Assembly (NCBI GenBank): GCA_013298145.1
Contig: JAAFJO010000002.1
Coordinates: 186,001 to 250,000 of the forward strand
DNA: 64,000 nucleotides
DNA from: Betaproteobacteria bacterium
GTDB lineage: Bacteria > Pseudomonadota > Gammaproteobacteria > Burkholderiales > Casimicrobiaceae
Direction: 5' to 3'
The stretch's first letter is position 1, and each line of letters begins with the position of its first letter. The notes below the pieces were generated by a model. The model did not search any database and was not told where the DNA came from. It saw only the letters and a program-made list of their open reading frames with translations. The translations under genes were made by a program, and so were the position numbers. Below, piece after piece: positions 28,158-35,963 of the stretch.

Positions 28158-28895
28158 ATGAGTTCAATGCGAACACCGTTCGCAACCGCGCTGATCGCTG
28201 CGCTCAGCGCGATGGCGACATCTTCCCACGCCGGATTTTTCATTCCTAAAGATATAACGATGCTCATGTTCACCGCAACACCGGATGAGCAAAACTATGA
28301 GCTGGCTTATGGCATTGATCGGCGCGTGAGCGGCGCGATCGTCTTCACCCGGTTGCAACAAGGCAGCAATACAGCCCCGCGGCGCAACCTGGCGACGGCG
28401 CAGCTAGCCTATTTGGTGCATCGGCAACCCACGACCGATGGCATCTTTAATGCCTATCTGTGGGCGGGGCCGATCGCGACGCGAATCGACCCGCACGCGC
28501 CGAGGAGCTTGGTTGAGCCGATGCGCAAACATGCGGCCGATAAAATTGGAAAAGTTTCGACGGTCGAAAACAAAGCGCAAATCGGGGCGCAGGGCGGCTT
28601 GTGGATCGACTTCGAAACGCGCTCAATCTATACGCGCGTCAAGTTCCACGGCTTCAAAACTGAAGACTGGCGTCGCAATGAAGTGGTGGCGCAAGCGATG
28701 CTCGCGCCGTACAAAGCCGACTACGAAGACATCGCGTCATGGGGCGGCGTTCAAATCAAGCGGGTGAGCGGAAACAAAACTGAAATCACGCCGTACGTCC
28801 GATTTTTTCAGCGTCGATGGTGGATCGACGCCGGTGTGAGCGTAGATCGCACGCATCGCGACAATTTTTTCTTTAACGTTAGCTATACCTTTTAG
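28158..28895 (+). CDS. Exported, probably outer-membrane protein of MerTP-like cluster
   Basis: A 245-residue protein starting at ATG 28158, with AGGA seven bases upstream and a signal peptide (TALIAALSAMATSSHA). The mature part alternates hydrophobic and polar residues, is Tyr/Trp/Arg-rich, and ends in Phe (NFFFNVSYTF), which suggests a small outer-membrane beta-barrel. No family was recognised. It is followed after 10 bp by the HMA-domain protein. Confidence 0.7.
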   Translation: MSSMRTPFATALIAALSAMATSSHAGFFIPKDITMLMFTATPDEQNYELAYGIDRRVSGAIVFTRLQQGSNTAPRRNLATAQLAYLVHRQPTTDGIFNAYLWAGPIATRIDPHAPRSLVEPMRKHAADKIGKVSTVENKAQIGAQGGLWIDFETRSIYTRVKFHGFKTEDWRRNEVVAQAMLAPYKADYEDIASWGGVQIKRVSGNKTEITPYVRFFQRRWWIDAGVSVDRTHRDNFFFNVSYTF

Positions 28896-28905
28896 GAGTT
28901 CACTC

Positions 28906-29238
28906 ATGAAAACCATCAAAACCATCGCTGTTTCCTTTGCCGCGTTTGCTGCGATTGCGGCCCACGCCGAAACCGTCAAAATCAAAGTTGACGGCATGGT
29001 CTGCGCGTTTTGCGCAGGCGCAATCGAAAAGAAAATGAAAGCGAATAAAGAGACGGCGGAAGTGTTTGTCAGCCTCGAAAACAAGATCGTCGCCGTCGCC
29101 CAAAAGCCTGGCCAAAAACTCGACGATGCGAAACTCAAAGCGCAAATCGCTGATGCTGGTTACGAGGTCAAAGGGATCGAGCGCGTCAGCGCGACGATCA
29201 AAGACATTCGTGAAGAGGTGAAGGCGAAAAAATCCTAA
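28906..29238 (+). CDS. Periplasmic heavy-metal-associated (HMA) domain protein, MerP-like
   Basis: A 110-residue protein with AGGAG before its ATG, a signal peptide (IAVSFAAFAAIAAHA) and one HMA domain: VKIKVDGMVCAFC puts the metal-binding Cys at 33 and 36 (GMxCxxC). The rest has the ferredoxin-like fold pattern (VFVSLENKIVAV, then LKAQIADAGYEV). In mercury operons MerP hands Hg(II) to MerT; here the metal is unknown because no merA, merR or arsenic/copper marker gene is near. The C-terminus has about 15 extra charged residues. Confidence 0.88.
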   Translation: MKTIKTIAVSFAAFAAIAAHAETVKIKVDGMVCAFCAGAIEKKMKANKETAEVFVSLENKIVAVAQKPGQKLDDAKLKAQIADAGYEVKGIERVSATIKDIREEVKAKKS

Positions 29239-29369
29239 TGGATTTTGAGTCAGAACAGGAGTTGGGAGACGCAGGGCGCGCGCAAGTCGCGCCCTTTCCC
29301 TCACCCCCGCCGCAAACCAGCGGCAAGCATGCCTTCGCTCTCCTAAAGGGCGAGGGGAGTGATCCGCTC

Positions 29370-29421
29370 AAATTCGCTGATGCGAATTTGAGAACCACGT
29401 CCACGATGACGTGGTTCTCAA
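29370..29421 (+). promoter_or_regulatory. Two adjacent hairpins around the MerT-like start codon
   Basis: AAATTCGC (29370-29377) pairs with GCGAATTT (29382-29389) around a 4-nt loop. TTGAGAACCACGT (29388-29400) pairs perfectly with ACGTGGTTCTCAA (29409-29421) around an 8-nt loop that contains the ATG at 29406-29408. The hairpins share two bases, so they cannot both form fully. In mRNA the second would hold the start codon in its loop and sequester the flanks. Confidence 0.6.
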
Positions 29422-29759
29422 TTTTCACAAGCGCCTCAACGCTGGTCTGCTGCGCGATTCCTGCGCTGCTCGTCGCGCTTGGCGCGGGCGCGACGCTCGC
29501 CGCGTTTGTTGGCGCAGTGCCGCAGATCGTATGGTTATCGGAGCATAAAACCTCGGTGTTTTTGCTCGCGGGCGTGATGCTTGCAATTGCGGGATTTTTC
29601 CAGTGGCGAGCGCGGTTTCTGCCTTGCCCCGCCGATCCTGCGCTCGCACGCGCATGCACGCGGCAGCGCAAGGTTTCGCAGTGGATCTATTTAGTATCCG
29701 TCGCGATTTACTTGCTCGGCGGATTCTTCGCGTTTGTGTTGCCTGCGATTTTGTATTGA
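29406..29759 (+). CDS. MerT-like inner-membrane transporter
   Basis: A 117-residue membrane protein with three hydrophobic helices. It has a Cys pair in helix 1 (Cys15-Cys16, in LVCCAIPALL) and a second pair in the loop before helix 3 (Cys74 and Cys84), the layout of MerT-type metal importers. I chose ATG 29406. A start at 29238, overlapping the previous stop, would add 56 residues of low-complexity text (AQVAPFPSPPPQTSGK) unlike any transporter, over DNA that looks like intergenic repeat. Substrate unknown; the MerP-like partner lies immediately upstream. Confidence 0.78.
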   Translation: MTWFSIFTSASTLVCCAIPALLVALGAGATLAAFVGAVPQIVWLSEHKTSVFLLAGVMLAIAGFFQWRARFLPCPADPALARACTRQRKVSQWIYLVSVAIYLLGGFFAFVLPAILY

Positions 29760-29856
29760 GCCCGCGCTGCCCAAGTCTAGTTAGGTCGGCTCGACGTTGC
29801 TTGGGGCGGCAAGGGCCAACAAGGGGCGCGCTTCATTTTGCGCCCCTCACCGCGAG

Positions 29857-30498
29857 TTACGCCTTCGCGAGCACGATCTCAAACTTTGCGGCGAGCTGCG
29901 CGCCGTCGGCCGGATCACGCATTGCTTCGGGTTTGATGGTTAAACGGTCGCGCGCTTTCGAGAAGCCGCCGAAGCCGCTTCGCTCCGTGTTTTCACCGGC
30001 GAAATACATCTGCGTGGTGAGTGATTTGTAGCCTTTAGCTTCAACGCGAAAATGCACATGGGCGGGGCGACCGCCGTAGTTCACGGGCTTGATGGTGCGG
30101 AATCGATAGCCGCCTTTGTCGTCGCTCGTCACGCGGCCAAAGCCTTGAAACCCGCGCTTAAGCGGCGCATCACCGCCATCGCGTGGATGGCGATATTCGC
30201 CCGTGGCATCCACTTGCCAAATTTCAACGCGCGCGTCGGTGAGTGGCGTGCCTTCGCTGTTGAGGATGCGCCCCATGAGCAACATGCTCACACCCGCGCC
30301 GTAGCGTTTTCCGTTCACCGTGAGCAAGTCTCCGTCAATCTCGCCGCGCCATTCGGGCGGATAGAACGGACCTTCGCTGTCCGCCGGGGTGGGTTGCAGA
30401 AGTGGCGTCAGTGCAAACGCGTCGGTGAAAAGCGGCGCGCAGCCGATGGCGCTAGCCCCCGCAACTCCTGCAATCGCGTGACGTCGAGTTAATGGCAT
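29857..30498 (-). CDS. Intradiol ring-cleavage dioxygenase family protein, exported
   Basis: A 213-residue protein. ATG 30498 gives a Tat-like, lipobox-containing leader (TRRHAIAG ... AIGC, Cys20). The dioxygenase fold shows GRILNSEGTPLTDARVEIWQ, then EYRHP and RPAHVHFRV. Candidate non-haem Fe(III) ligands are Tyr102, Tyr141, His147 and His149, matching the Tyr-Tyr-His-His set of protocatechuate dioxygenases. Exported relatives are found without catabolic operons, and their substrate is unknown. No aromatic-degradation genes are nearby. Confidence 0.85.
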   Translation of the reverse strand: MPLTRRHAIAGVAGASAIGCAPLFTDAFALTPLLQPTPADSEGPFYPPEWRGEIDGDLLTVNGKRYGAGVSMLLMGRILNSEGTPLTDARVEIWQVDATGEYRHPRDGGDAPLKRGFQGFGRVTSDDKGGYRFRTIKPVNYGGRPAHVHFRVEAKGYKSLTTQMYFAGENTERSGFGGFSKARDRLTIKPEAMRDPADGAQLAAKFEIVLAKA

Positions 30499-30828
30499 CT
30501 CTGTGCTCCGGAAAAATGAGTTCAACACTGAAAGATCGGCGCACAACGACTTGGAGCGCGCGACCCTTCCTCAAACAAATCCTCTCGCACCAGAGCGAGA
30601 CTCGTGCGCGTTCACGCCTTTTCGCGCCCCATGGACGTGAGCCACGCTGTGCAGAGGTCTTCGTCAGACGCGCGGCACGCGAAAACGTTTGCGCATTTAC
30701 GATCTCAGTCTTAATGAAAAAGACTAGTTGGCGTTTTTTTATGAGGACCAAGCCGACTTATTGCACAACGTCGAAAAGTTAAGTTTTATACCGTTGACGC
30801 CTATTAAAGGGGCGATACGAGCAAAAAC

Positions 30829-31611
30829 CTATTTAGTTTTTACCTGCACGAGCGTGGCAAGCGCACGCCCGACCGCGGCCAATCCAATCGCCGCCGTCAT
30901 GTGCATGGCCGAGCCGTAGCCCGCGCAGGCAAGCCCTGCGCCGCCATCCACGGGCGCTTGCGCTGGATTCTCTTCGCTGTAAATGGCAGTAACGCCAAAT
31001 TTTTTGTCACCGCGCGGAAACGCATACGCCTTACGCAGCGTGGCGCGTACCTTCGAGAGCAGCGGATCTTGCAGCGTTTGCGATAGGTCGGCAGCGCGAA
31101 TGCGCGTTGTATCGAGCTTGCCACCGGCGCCTCCGCAGACGATGACAGCCTGCTTCGCCGCTTTGCAATCCGCGATCAGCGCTGCTTTCGCGCGCACGTT
31201 GTCAATCGCATCGATCACGAGATTGGCTGCACGCGGAATCAAGGTCGAGACGTTTTCAGGCGTTACGAAATCATCAATCGTGCGCACATCACAATCAGGG
31301 GCGAAGGCGTGAATCCGCTCTTTCATCGCGTCCACTTTGTTGCGACCCAAGTTCGCAAGTGTTGCGTGTGCCTGACGATTCAAATTCGATTCGGCCACCA
31401 CATCGAGATCGATCAAGGTGAGCGTGCCGACACCCGATCGCGCCAGCGCTTCCGCAACCCACGAGCCCACGCCACCGATGCCAACCACCGCGACATGCGC
31501 TGAGCGCAGGCGGGCGAGCCCTGTCTCGCCGTAGAGCCGCGCAATACCTCCGAAGCGACGGTCATCGAGAGCGGGCGTCGCAGAATCGGAAGAAGGCGCG
31601 GTCTCTGTCAT
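30829..31611 (-). CDS. tcdA: tRNA threonylcarbamoyladenosine dehydratase (TcdA/CsdL)
   Basis: A 260-residue E1-like ATP-dependent enzyme that cyclises t6A37 in tRNA to ct6A. The N-terminus has RRFGGIARLYGETGLARL, then the nucleotide motif VVGIGGVGSW, LIDLDVVAESNLNRQ and a central DAIDNVRAKAALI. C-terminally GYGSAMHMTAAIGLAAVG is the usual end of the family. Length fits. Divergent from the small membrane gene at 31697. Confidence 0.94.
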   Translation of the reverse strand: MTETAPSSDSATPALDDRRFGGIARLYGETGLARLRSAHVAVVGIGGVGSWVAEALARSGVGTLTLIDLDVVAESNLNRQAHATLANLGRNKVDAMKERIHAFAPDCDVRTIDDFVTPENVSTLIPRAANLVIDAIDNVRAKAALIADCKAAKQAVIVCGGAGGKLDTTRIRAADLSQTLQDPLLSKVRATLRKAYAFPRGDKKFGVTAIYSEENPAQAPVDGGAGLACAGYGSAMHMTAAIGLAAVGRALATLVQVKTK

Positions 31612-31696
31612 GGATAGCGCGTATTATCGGGTGGTGGGGCTAGCGCAACAAACGCTTACGGCCTGCCCCGCTTCGACAACACGGAAGTTTTTGGCA

Positions 31697-32086
31697 ATGA
31701 ATTCACAACGCACAGTTACAGTTCTCGCTGGCGGTTGGGTCCTGGTCGCGCTGGTCTATGGCCTGCTGATGAAACGCGGAATCGCCATCACTGCCCTCCC
31801 GATTGCTGGCGTCCTTTGGTTTGCGATCTATTCGGAGCGCCTTTTGCAATCAACGCAGCTCGCGATGCCTGTGCTGATGCTGCCGGGCACGCTCATGTGT
31901 CTCGTGGGCTGCTTACAAGCCTTGGGATACGGCGCGATGAGCGATGAACCGATGCTCGCGTTTAGCGCTGCGCGGTTTGTTTTCTTCTTGGTAGGTCTCG
32001 TGCTTCACTTCGTCGCGTACTGGATGCTCGCCAATGAATCGCGCGCAAGCGATCATCTAAGCGGCGAGCGGGCTACAAAAGTCTGA
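31697..32086 (+). CDS. Small membrane protein of unknown function
   Basis: A 129-residue protein from ATG 31697 with four hydrophobic segments (about residues 7-23, 25-42, 50-72 and 83-108) and a polar tail. No family was recognised. It faces away from tcdA and converges on the DUF3460 gene. Confidence 0.6.
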   Translation: MNSQRTVTVLAGGWVLVALVYGLLMKRGIAITALPIAGVLWFAIYSERLLQSTQLAMPVLMLPGTLMCLVGCLQALGYGAMSDEPMLAFSAARFVFFLVGLVLHFVAYWMLANESRASDHLSGERATKV

Positions 32087-32113
32087 CCGGAACGCGCTAG
32101 CGCGTGAAGCCGA

Positions 32114-32314
32114 CTATTTAGTCGCGTAGGGATACGGCTTTTGCGGCACTTTCGCCGCGTCTTGGGTCTCGCGCTCTTTCACGTCAAGCGGCTTTTTATC
32201 CCACCAAATCGCGCGGCCCTTGCGCTGCTCTTCCTCTAAGTGCGGTTTCTGCGCCTTGAGGTCTTTAATGAATTTGGTGATTTCGGATTCGTACATAGCG
32301 GGGTCAAGAGTCAA
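32114..32314 (-). CDS. DUF3460 family protein
   Basis: A 66-residue protein with the typical pattern of this betaproteobacterial family: YESEITKFIKDLKAQ near the start, then GRAIWWDKKPLD, and an ending VPQKPYPYATK. Function unknown. It follows the RNA methyltransferase gene on the same strand. Confidence 0.88.
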   Translation of the reverse strand: MTLDPAMYESEITKFIKDLKAQKPHLEEEQRKGRAIWWDKKPLDVKERETQDAAKVPQKPYPYATK

Positions 32315-32362
32315 GGATCAAGGATCGGGAATCGTGGCTTTACTGCGATTTTATTCGCGGCG

Positions 32363-33682
32363 TCATTCGCGGTGCGGGCGCTGGTGCTCAAGGGGAATGC
32401 CACCGTTGGGCAGTGGTTTCGGTTCGCGCTTGCTACCGGAATACATCTGAAATTCAAACAATCGGCAGTCGAGTGCGCCGTTAAAGAGCGGTGTTTTCTT
32501 GGATGGTTTGAAGCCGACGCCGCTCGGAAATTCTCGGTCCGCCGTGATGAAACATGCGGTCCAACCCGAGAGTTCGCGCTTCAACCACGCGCCGAGCGAA
32601 GGGTACCAAGTCCTGAGTTGCGCGAGCTCATCCAAGCGCTCACCGTAGGGCGGGTTGGTGAGTAGCAGGCCATTTTCGGCGGGGCGGGGGATGTCCTCCG
32701 CGCGCTTTTGGGTGAGCGTGACCGCTCGCGCGCCCTCGATACCGAGCACGTTTTCCAAATGCCGACGCGTGGTTTCGATGGCGGCAGGATTGATGTCGTT
32801 TCCGAAAAGCAACTTTTCGCGAAGAGCCCCGCTTGCAACGGGGAATACTTCACGAATCTCTTTAAACCGAGATGCATCGAAAAAGCGGAGTTTCTCGAAC
32901 GCAAACGTGCGCTGTGAGCCTGGTGCTCGATTCACTGCGATCAACGCAGCTTCGGTGAGGATCGTGCCGCTGCCGCACATCGCGTCTAACAGCGGCTTCT
33001 CACCACGCCAGCCTTTCAAGAGCAACATTCCAGCGGCCAAATTTTCGCGAAGCGGCGCGGCGAGTCCATCGCGACGATAGCCGCGCTTGAAAAGCGCCTC
33101 ACCCGCTAGATCGAGATAAATCGTCGCGCGATACTCGGTGAGGAACACAAAAATTCGCATGTCAGGCATCGACGTATCAACGCTCGGTCGCGAATTCATC
33201 GCGGCGCGGAATTTGTCGACGATCGCATCTTTGACTTTGAGCGATACGAAATCAAGCGAACGCAGCGGCGACCGAATCGCGTTTGTTTCAACGCGAATCG
33301 TCAAATGTGAGGCAAATAAATGAGGCCAATCAACGCCGCGCGCCAGTCGATAGATGTCATCTTCGCTTCGGTATTCAGCATCGGCTTGTTGCCACAACAC
33401 GCGAGAGGCGACGCGCGACCAATAGCATGCGCGTTGCCCGAGCTCGTAGGGGCCAGAAAAGCCCACGCCGCCATCGGTTGGCTCAATCTTTTGTGCACCG
33501 AGCGCGGTAAGCTCATCAGCAAGCACGCCTTCGAGCCCGCGCGGGCAGGGCGCGAAAAATTTCTCAATCGCTTTGCTAGGCGCTTTCGCTTTGACAATGA
33601 TCGTTGTGCGTTGCTGATCGTCGTTTCGCGAAGGCGGCGAAAGCGGCGCGGCGGGTGAAGTTGGCTTGGGCGGAAGAGGCAT
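32363..33682 (-). CDS. THUMP-domain 23S rRNA (guanine-N2) methyltransferase, RlmL-type
   Basis: A 439-residue class I SAM-dependent RNA methyltransferase. A Pro/Lys-rich leader precedes FAPCPRGLEGVLADEL, then a THUMP domain (IRVETNAIRSPLRSLDFVSL), the SAM motif DAMCGSGTILTEA and the catalytic NPPYGER motif. It equals the N-terminal half of E. coli RlmL (which makes m2G2445) without the RlmK half, as is usual in betaproteobacteria. Its start lies 3 bp after the queD stop, so it is probably co-transcribed with the queuosine genes. Confidence 0.9.
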   Translation of the reverse strand: MPLPPKPTSPAAPLSPPSRNDDQQRTTIIVKAKAPSKAIEKFFAPCPRGLEGVLADELTALGAQKIEPTDGGVGFSGPYELGQRACYWSRVASRVLWQQADAEYRSEDDIYRLARGVDWPHLFASHLTIRVETNAIRSPLRSLDFVSLKVKDAIVDKFRAAMNSRPSVDTSMPDMRIFVFLTEYRATIYLDLAGEALFKRGYRRDGLAAPLRENLAAGMLLLKGWRGEKPLLDAMCGSGTILTEAALIAVNRAPGSQRTFAFEKLRFFDASRFKEIREVFPVASGALREKLLFGNDINPAAIETTRRHLENVLGIEGARAVTLTQKRAEDIPRPAENGLLLTNPPYGERLDELAQLRTWYPSLGAWLKRELSGWTACFITADREFPSGVGFKPSKKTPLFNGALDCRLFEFQMYSGSKREPKPLPNGGIPLEHQRPHRE

Positions 33683-33685
33683 ACG

Positions 33686-34048
33686 CTATTTTCGCAATAC
33701 GCAGGCGTCACCCATGCCATCGCGCCACACCCGAACTTGCGAAAGGTTCGGAAATTCTTCAATCAGCGCTCGCCACACGAACGTGCAGAGACTCTCAAGC
33801 GTCGGCACACCGAGCCCGGCAATCTCATCCAAGTAGCGATGATCGAGCGCCTCACGCACGCGCGAAAGCGCGAGTCGCAGTTCACCCAAATCGCTCACCA
33901 TGCCACTTTCCGGATTCGGCGTTCCGGCAAGCGTGACTTCGCACTGATAGGTATGGCCGTGAATTCGGCGCGAGCCCTCGGCTTCGATGTTTCGCTTGAG
34001 CGTATGCGCGGCATCGAAGAAGAAGCGCTGGGAAATTTCGTAGTTCAT
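33686..34048 (-). CDS. queD: 6-carboxytetrahydropterin synthase family (QueD), Cys-to-Ser variant
   Basis: A 120-residue protein of the QueD/PTPS family, which makes 6-carboxytetrahydropterin from dihydroneopterin triphosphate in queuosine synthesis. Zinc ligands are His15, His30 and His32 (FDAAHTL and IHGHTY). The canonical catalytic Cys lies four residues before the HGH motif; here that position is Ser26 (GSRRIHGH), and the nearest Cys is Cys36, three residues after HGH's last His plus one. The C-terminal ALDHRYLDE and VWRDGMGD segments are conserved. The context (queE and queC upstream) supports a queuosine role. Confidence 0.88.
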   Translation of the reverse strand: MNYEISQRFFFDAAHTLKRNIEAEGSRRIHGHTYQCEVTLAGTPNPESGMVSDLGELRLALSRVREALDHRYLDEIAGLGVPTLESLCTFVWRALIEEFPNLSQVRVWRDGMGDACVLRK

Positions 34049-34057
34049 GGGGGCGGG

Positions 34058-34702
34058 CTAGCGAATGCCGATCACTTTATGGGTTTGCACCGACAGTCGC
34101 CACTCAGGATGCGCCATGCACCAATCAATGGCAAATTGGGTGTTGGCGATGCGATCGACGCCATCCATCGGCTGCACAAAACGATGCTCGAAATCAAGGC
34201 TCGAAAGAAAATTCATATCGAGCGGCTGCGGCATGACCACTTTTAACTCGTGACCGCGTTGCTGTTTGAACTCCGCGCCCGCTTTCGGGCTCACGCAGAT
34301 CCAATCAATGCCGGGCGGCGCTTCGATCGTGCCATTGGTTTCCACGGCAATCTCAAAGCCACGCGCATGAAAGGCATCGATGAGCGGTGTGTCGAGTTGC
34401 AAGAGCGGTTCGCCGCCCGTGCAAACGACGAGTGGCTTACTGAGTTTCGCGTTCGACGCTGACTGCGGCCACTGTGCAGCGACGGTGTCGGCGAGCGCGT
34501 CGGCGGTGGTGAATTTGCCGCCGAGTGTGCCATCGGTGCCCACGAAATCGGTATCGCAAAACTTGCAAATCGCAGTAGCGCGATCACGCTCAAGTCCGCT
34601 CCACAAATTGCATCCCGCGAATCTGCAAAACACCGCAGGCCGGCCCGCGTTCGCGCCTTCGCCTTGCAACGTGTAAAAAATTTCTTTGACGGAGTAGGTC
34701 AT
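34058..34702 (-). CDS. queE: 7-carboxy-7-deazaguanine synthase (QueE)
   Basis: A 214-residue radical-SAM enzyme that contracts 6-carboxytetrahydropterin to 7-carboxy-7-deazaguanine. I chose ATG 34702 because it gives the normal N-terminus ([14 protein letters not shown]). Cluster cysteines are Cys31, Cys46 and Cys49 in a CX14CX2C arrangement, the longer spacing found in one QueE type instead of CX3CX2[12 protein letters not shown] and ETNGTIEAP follow. It overlaps queC by 4 bp. Confidence 0.95.
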   Translation of the reverse strand: MTYSVKEIFYTLQGEGANAGRPAVFCRFAGCNLWSGLERDRATAICKFCDTDFVGTDGTLGGKFTTADALADTVAAQWPQSASNAKLSKPLVVCTGGEPLLQLDTPLIDAFHARGFEIAVETNGTIEAPPGIDWICVSPKAGAEFKQQRGHELKVVMPQPLDMNFLSSLDFEHRFVQPMDGVDRIANTQFAIDWCMAHPEWRLSVQTHKVIGIR

Positions 34703-35409
34703 TTTTTTTCTGCCGCCCAAGTCTCGTAGCCCGATTTGCGCAACGCGCACGCTGGGCACTCGCCGCAACCATAGCCCCATGCGTGACGCGCATCGCGAAC
34801 GCCCTGGTAGCAAGTGTGGGTGTGTTCAATCACGAGTTCAGTCAGCGCATCGCCGCCGAGCGTTTGCGCGAGCGCCCACGTCTCTGCTTTGTTAATCCAC
34901 ATGAGCGGCGTCTCAATCGTCATCTTGCGATCAAGCCCGAGGGAGAGCGAAAGCTGCGTCGCCTTCATCGTGTTGTCGCGACAATCGGGGTAGCCCGAGA
35001 AATCGGTTTCGCACATGCCGCCCACCAATACATCGAGCCCGCGGCGGTACGCAATCGCAGCTGCGAAGTTGAGAAAGAGCAAATTGCGTCCGGGCACGAA
35101 GGTGTTTGGCAATCCACTCGCTTCATAAGCAATAGCCACATCGCGCGTGAGTGAGGTTTCCGAAATTTGACCGAGCACGGAGAGATCGATCACGTGATCG
35201 TCAGCGAGTTTTTCGCGCCACCGCGGAAACTGCGCGCGGATTTCAGCGAGCGTCGTCTTGCGTACTTCAAGCTCAATTCGATGACGCTGGCCGTAATCAA
35301 AGCCTAGCGTCTCAACGCGCGCGAAGCGCTCAAGCGCCCACGCCAGACACGTGGTCGAATCTTGTCCGCCAGAAAAAAGTACGAGCGCTTGACTCACAGA
35401 AACTGCCAT
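34699..35409 (-). CDS. queC: 7-cyano-7-deazaguanine synthase (QueC)
   Basis: A 236-residue ATP-dependent enzyme that turns 7-carboxy-7-deazaguanine into preQ0. The PP-loop SGGQDSTT is at 13-20. The C-terminal zinc site is visible (CYQGV, then [13 protein letters not shown]). First gene of queC-queE-queD-rlmL on the minus strand. queF, the next enzyme to preQ1, is not in the window. No preQ1 riboswitch was recognised in the 128-bp gap upstream. Confidence 0.95.
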   Translation of the reverse strand: MAVSVSQALVLFSGGQDSTTCLAWALERFARVETLGFDYGQRHRIELEVRKTTLAEIRAQFPRWREKLADDHVIDLSVLGQISETSLTRDVAIAYEASGLPNTFVPGRNLLFLNFAAAIAYRRGLDVLVGGMCETDFSGYPDCRDNTMKATQLSLSLGLDRKMTIETPLMWINKAETWALAQTLGGDALTELVIEHTHTCYQGVRDARHAWGYGCGECPACALRKSGYETWAAEKK

Positions 35410-35504
35410 CTAACTTCAAAAAAAACACGTTTATTTTATCGGGGCGGGGCCGCGATCATCGTTTAGGTCAAGTTAGCTAAAAAACCGAGTCTAGCGCCGA
35501 TAGA

Positions 35505-35516
35505 ATATGGGCTAAA
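35505..35516 (+). repeat. Intergenic GGGCTAR motif, copy in the queC-hemJ gap
   Basis: ATATGGGCTAAA lies in the AT-rich gap upstream of queC. See the related copies at 6254, 43537, 48314, 52782 and 56059. Confidence 0.3.
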
Positions 35517-35537
35517 CGAGATTACTTGATCGGGTTC

Positions 35538-35957
35538 TTAGGGCTTCAGCACTACCAAGAACACGATGCCGAACAGCAAAAACACCGGCATTTCATTCAT
35601 GATCCGGAAATACGTTTCGGAACGGGTGTTGCGCCCATCTCGAAACGCGCGAAGATGAATGAAGCAAAGCACGTGGTGCCCGATCAGCGCCAGCACTAAG
35701 AGCAGCTTCCACATCAACCATGTCCCGGTGAACCCATAACCCAGCCACAGCCAGGTTCCGAACAGCAGCGTGAACACCGCCCCCGGCGTCATGATGCCCC
35801 AGAAAAGTTTTCGCTCCATGATTTTGAAGCGAGCATCGCCGCGAGCATCGCCCTCATTGATCGCTTGCACGTGATACACGTAGAGGCGCGGCAGATAAAA
35901 AATCGCCGCCATCCACGTGATCATGAAAATGATGTGAAGTGACTTAATCCACAACAT
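35538..35957 (-). CDS. hemJ: Protoporphyrinogen IX oxidase HemJ (CopD-like)
   Basis: A 139-residue inner-membrane protein with four hydrophobic helices. The N-terminal LWIKSLHIIFMITWMAAIFY and YLPRLYVYH segments are characteristic of HemJ, the non-flavin protoporphyrinogen oxidase of heme synthesis. The conserved His8 and the polar ERKLFWGIMTPG loop are present. It starts 6 bp after the NodJ-like permease stop, in a minus-strand block. Confidence 0.9.
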   Translation of the reverse strand: MLWIKSLHIIFMITWMAAIFYLPRLYVYHVQAINEGDARGDARFKIMERKLFWGIMTPGAVFTLLFGTWLWLGYGFTGTWLMWKLLLVLALIGHHVLCFIHLRAFRDGRNTRSETYFRIMNEMPVFLLFGIVFLVVLKP

Positions 35958-35963
35958 AAAAAC

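Noticed and set aside
29238..29405. N-terminal extension of the MerT-like gene from the ATG overlapping the previous stop
   Set aside because: The 56 extra residues are low-complexity and unlike any transporter, and the DNA has the inverted C-rich/G-rich pattern of an intergenic repeat; ATG 29406 gives the expected first helix.
29822..29847. Hairpin AGGGGCGC/GCGCCCCT between the MerT-like and dioxygenase genes
   Set aside because: The stem is good, but neither strand has a following T-run, so I did not call a terminator.
32092..32105. Palindrome ACGCGCTAGCGCGT between convergent genes
   Set aside because: It has no T-run on either side and no sign of a terminator; it may be chance in GC-rich DNA.
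35410..35537. Possible preQ1 riboswitch upstream of queC
   Set aside because: No preQ1-type hairpin and A-rich tail could be recognised in the leader on the minus strand.
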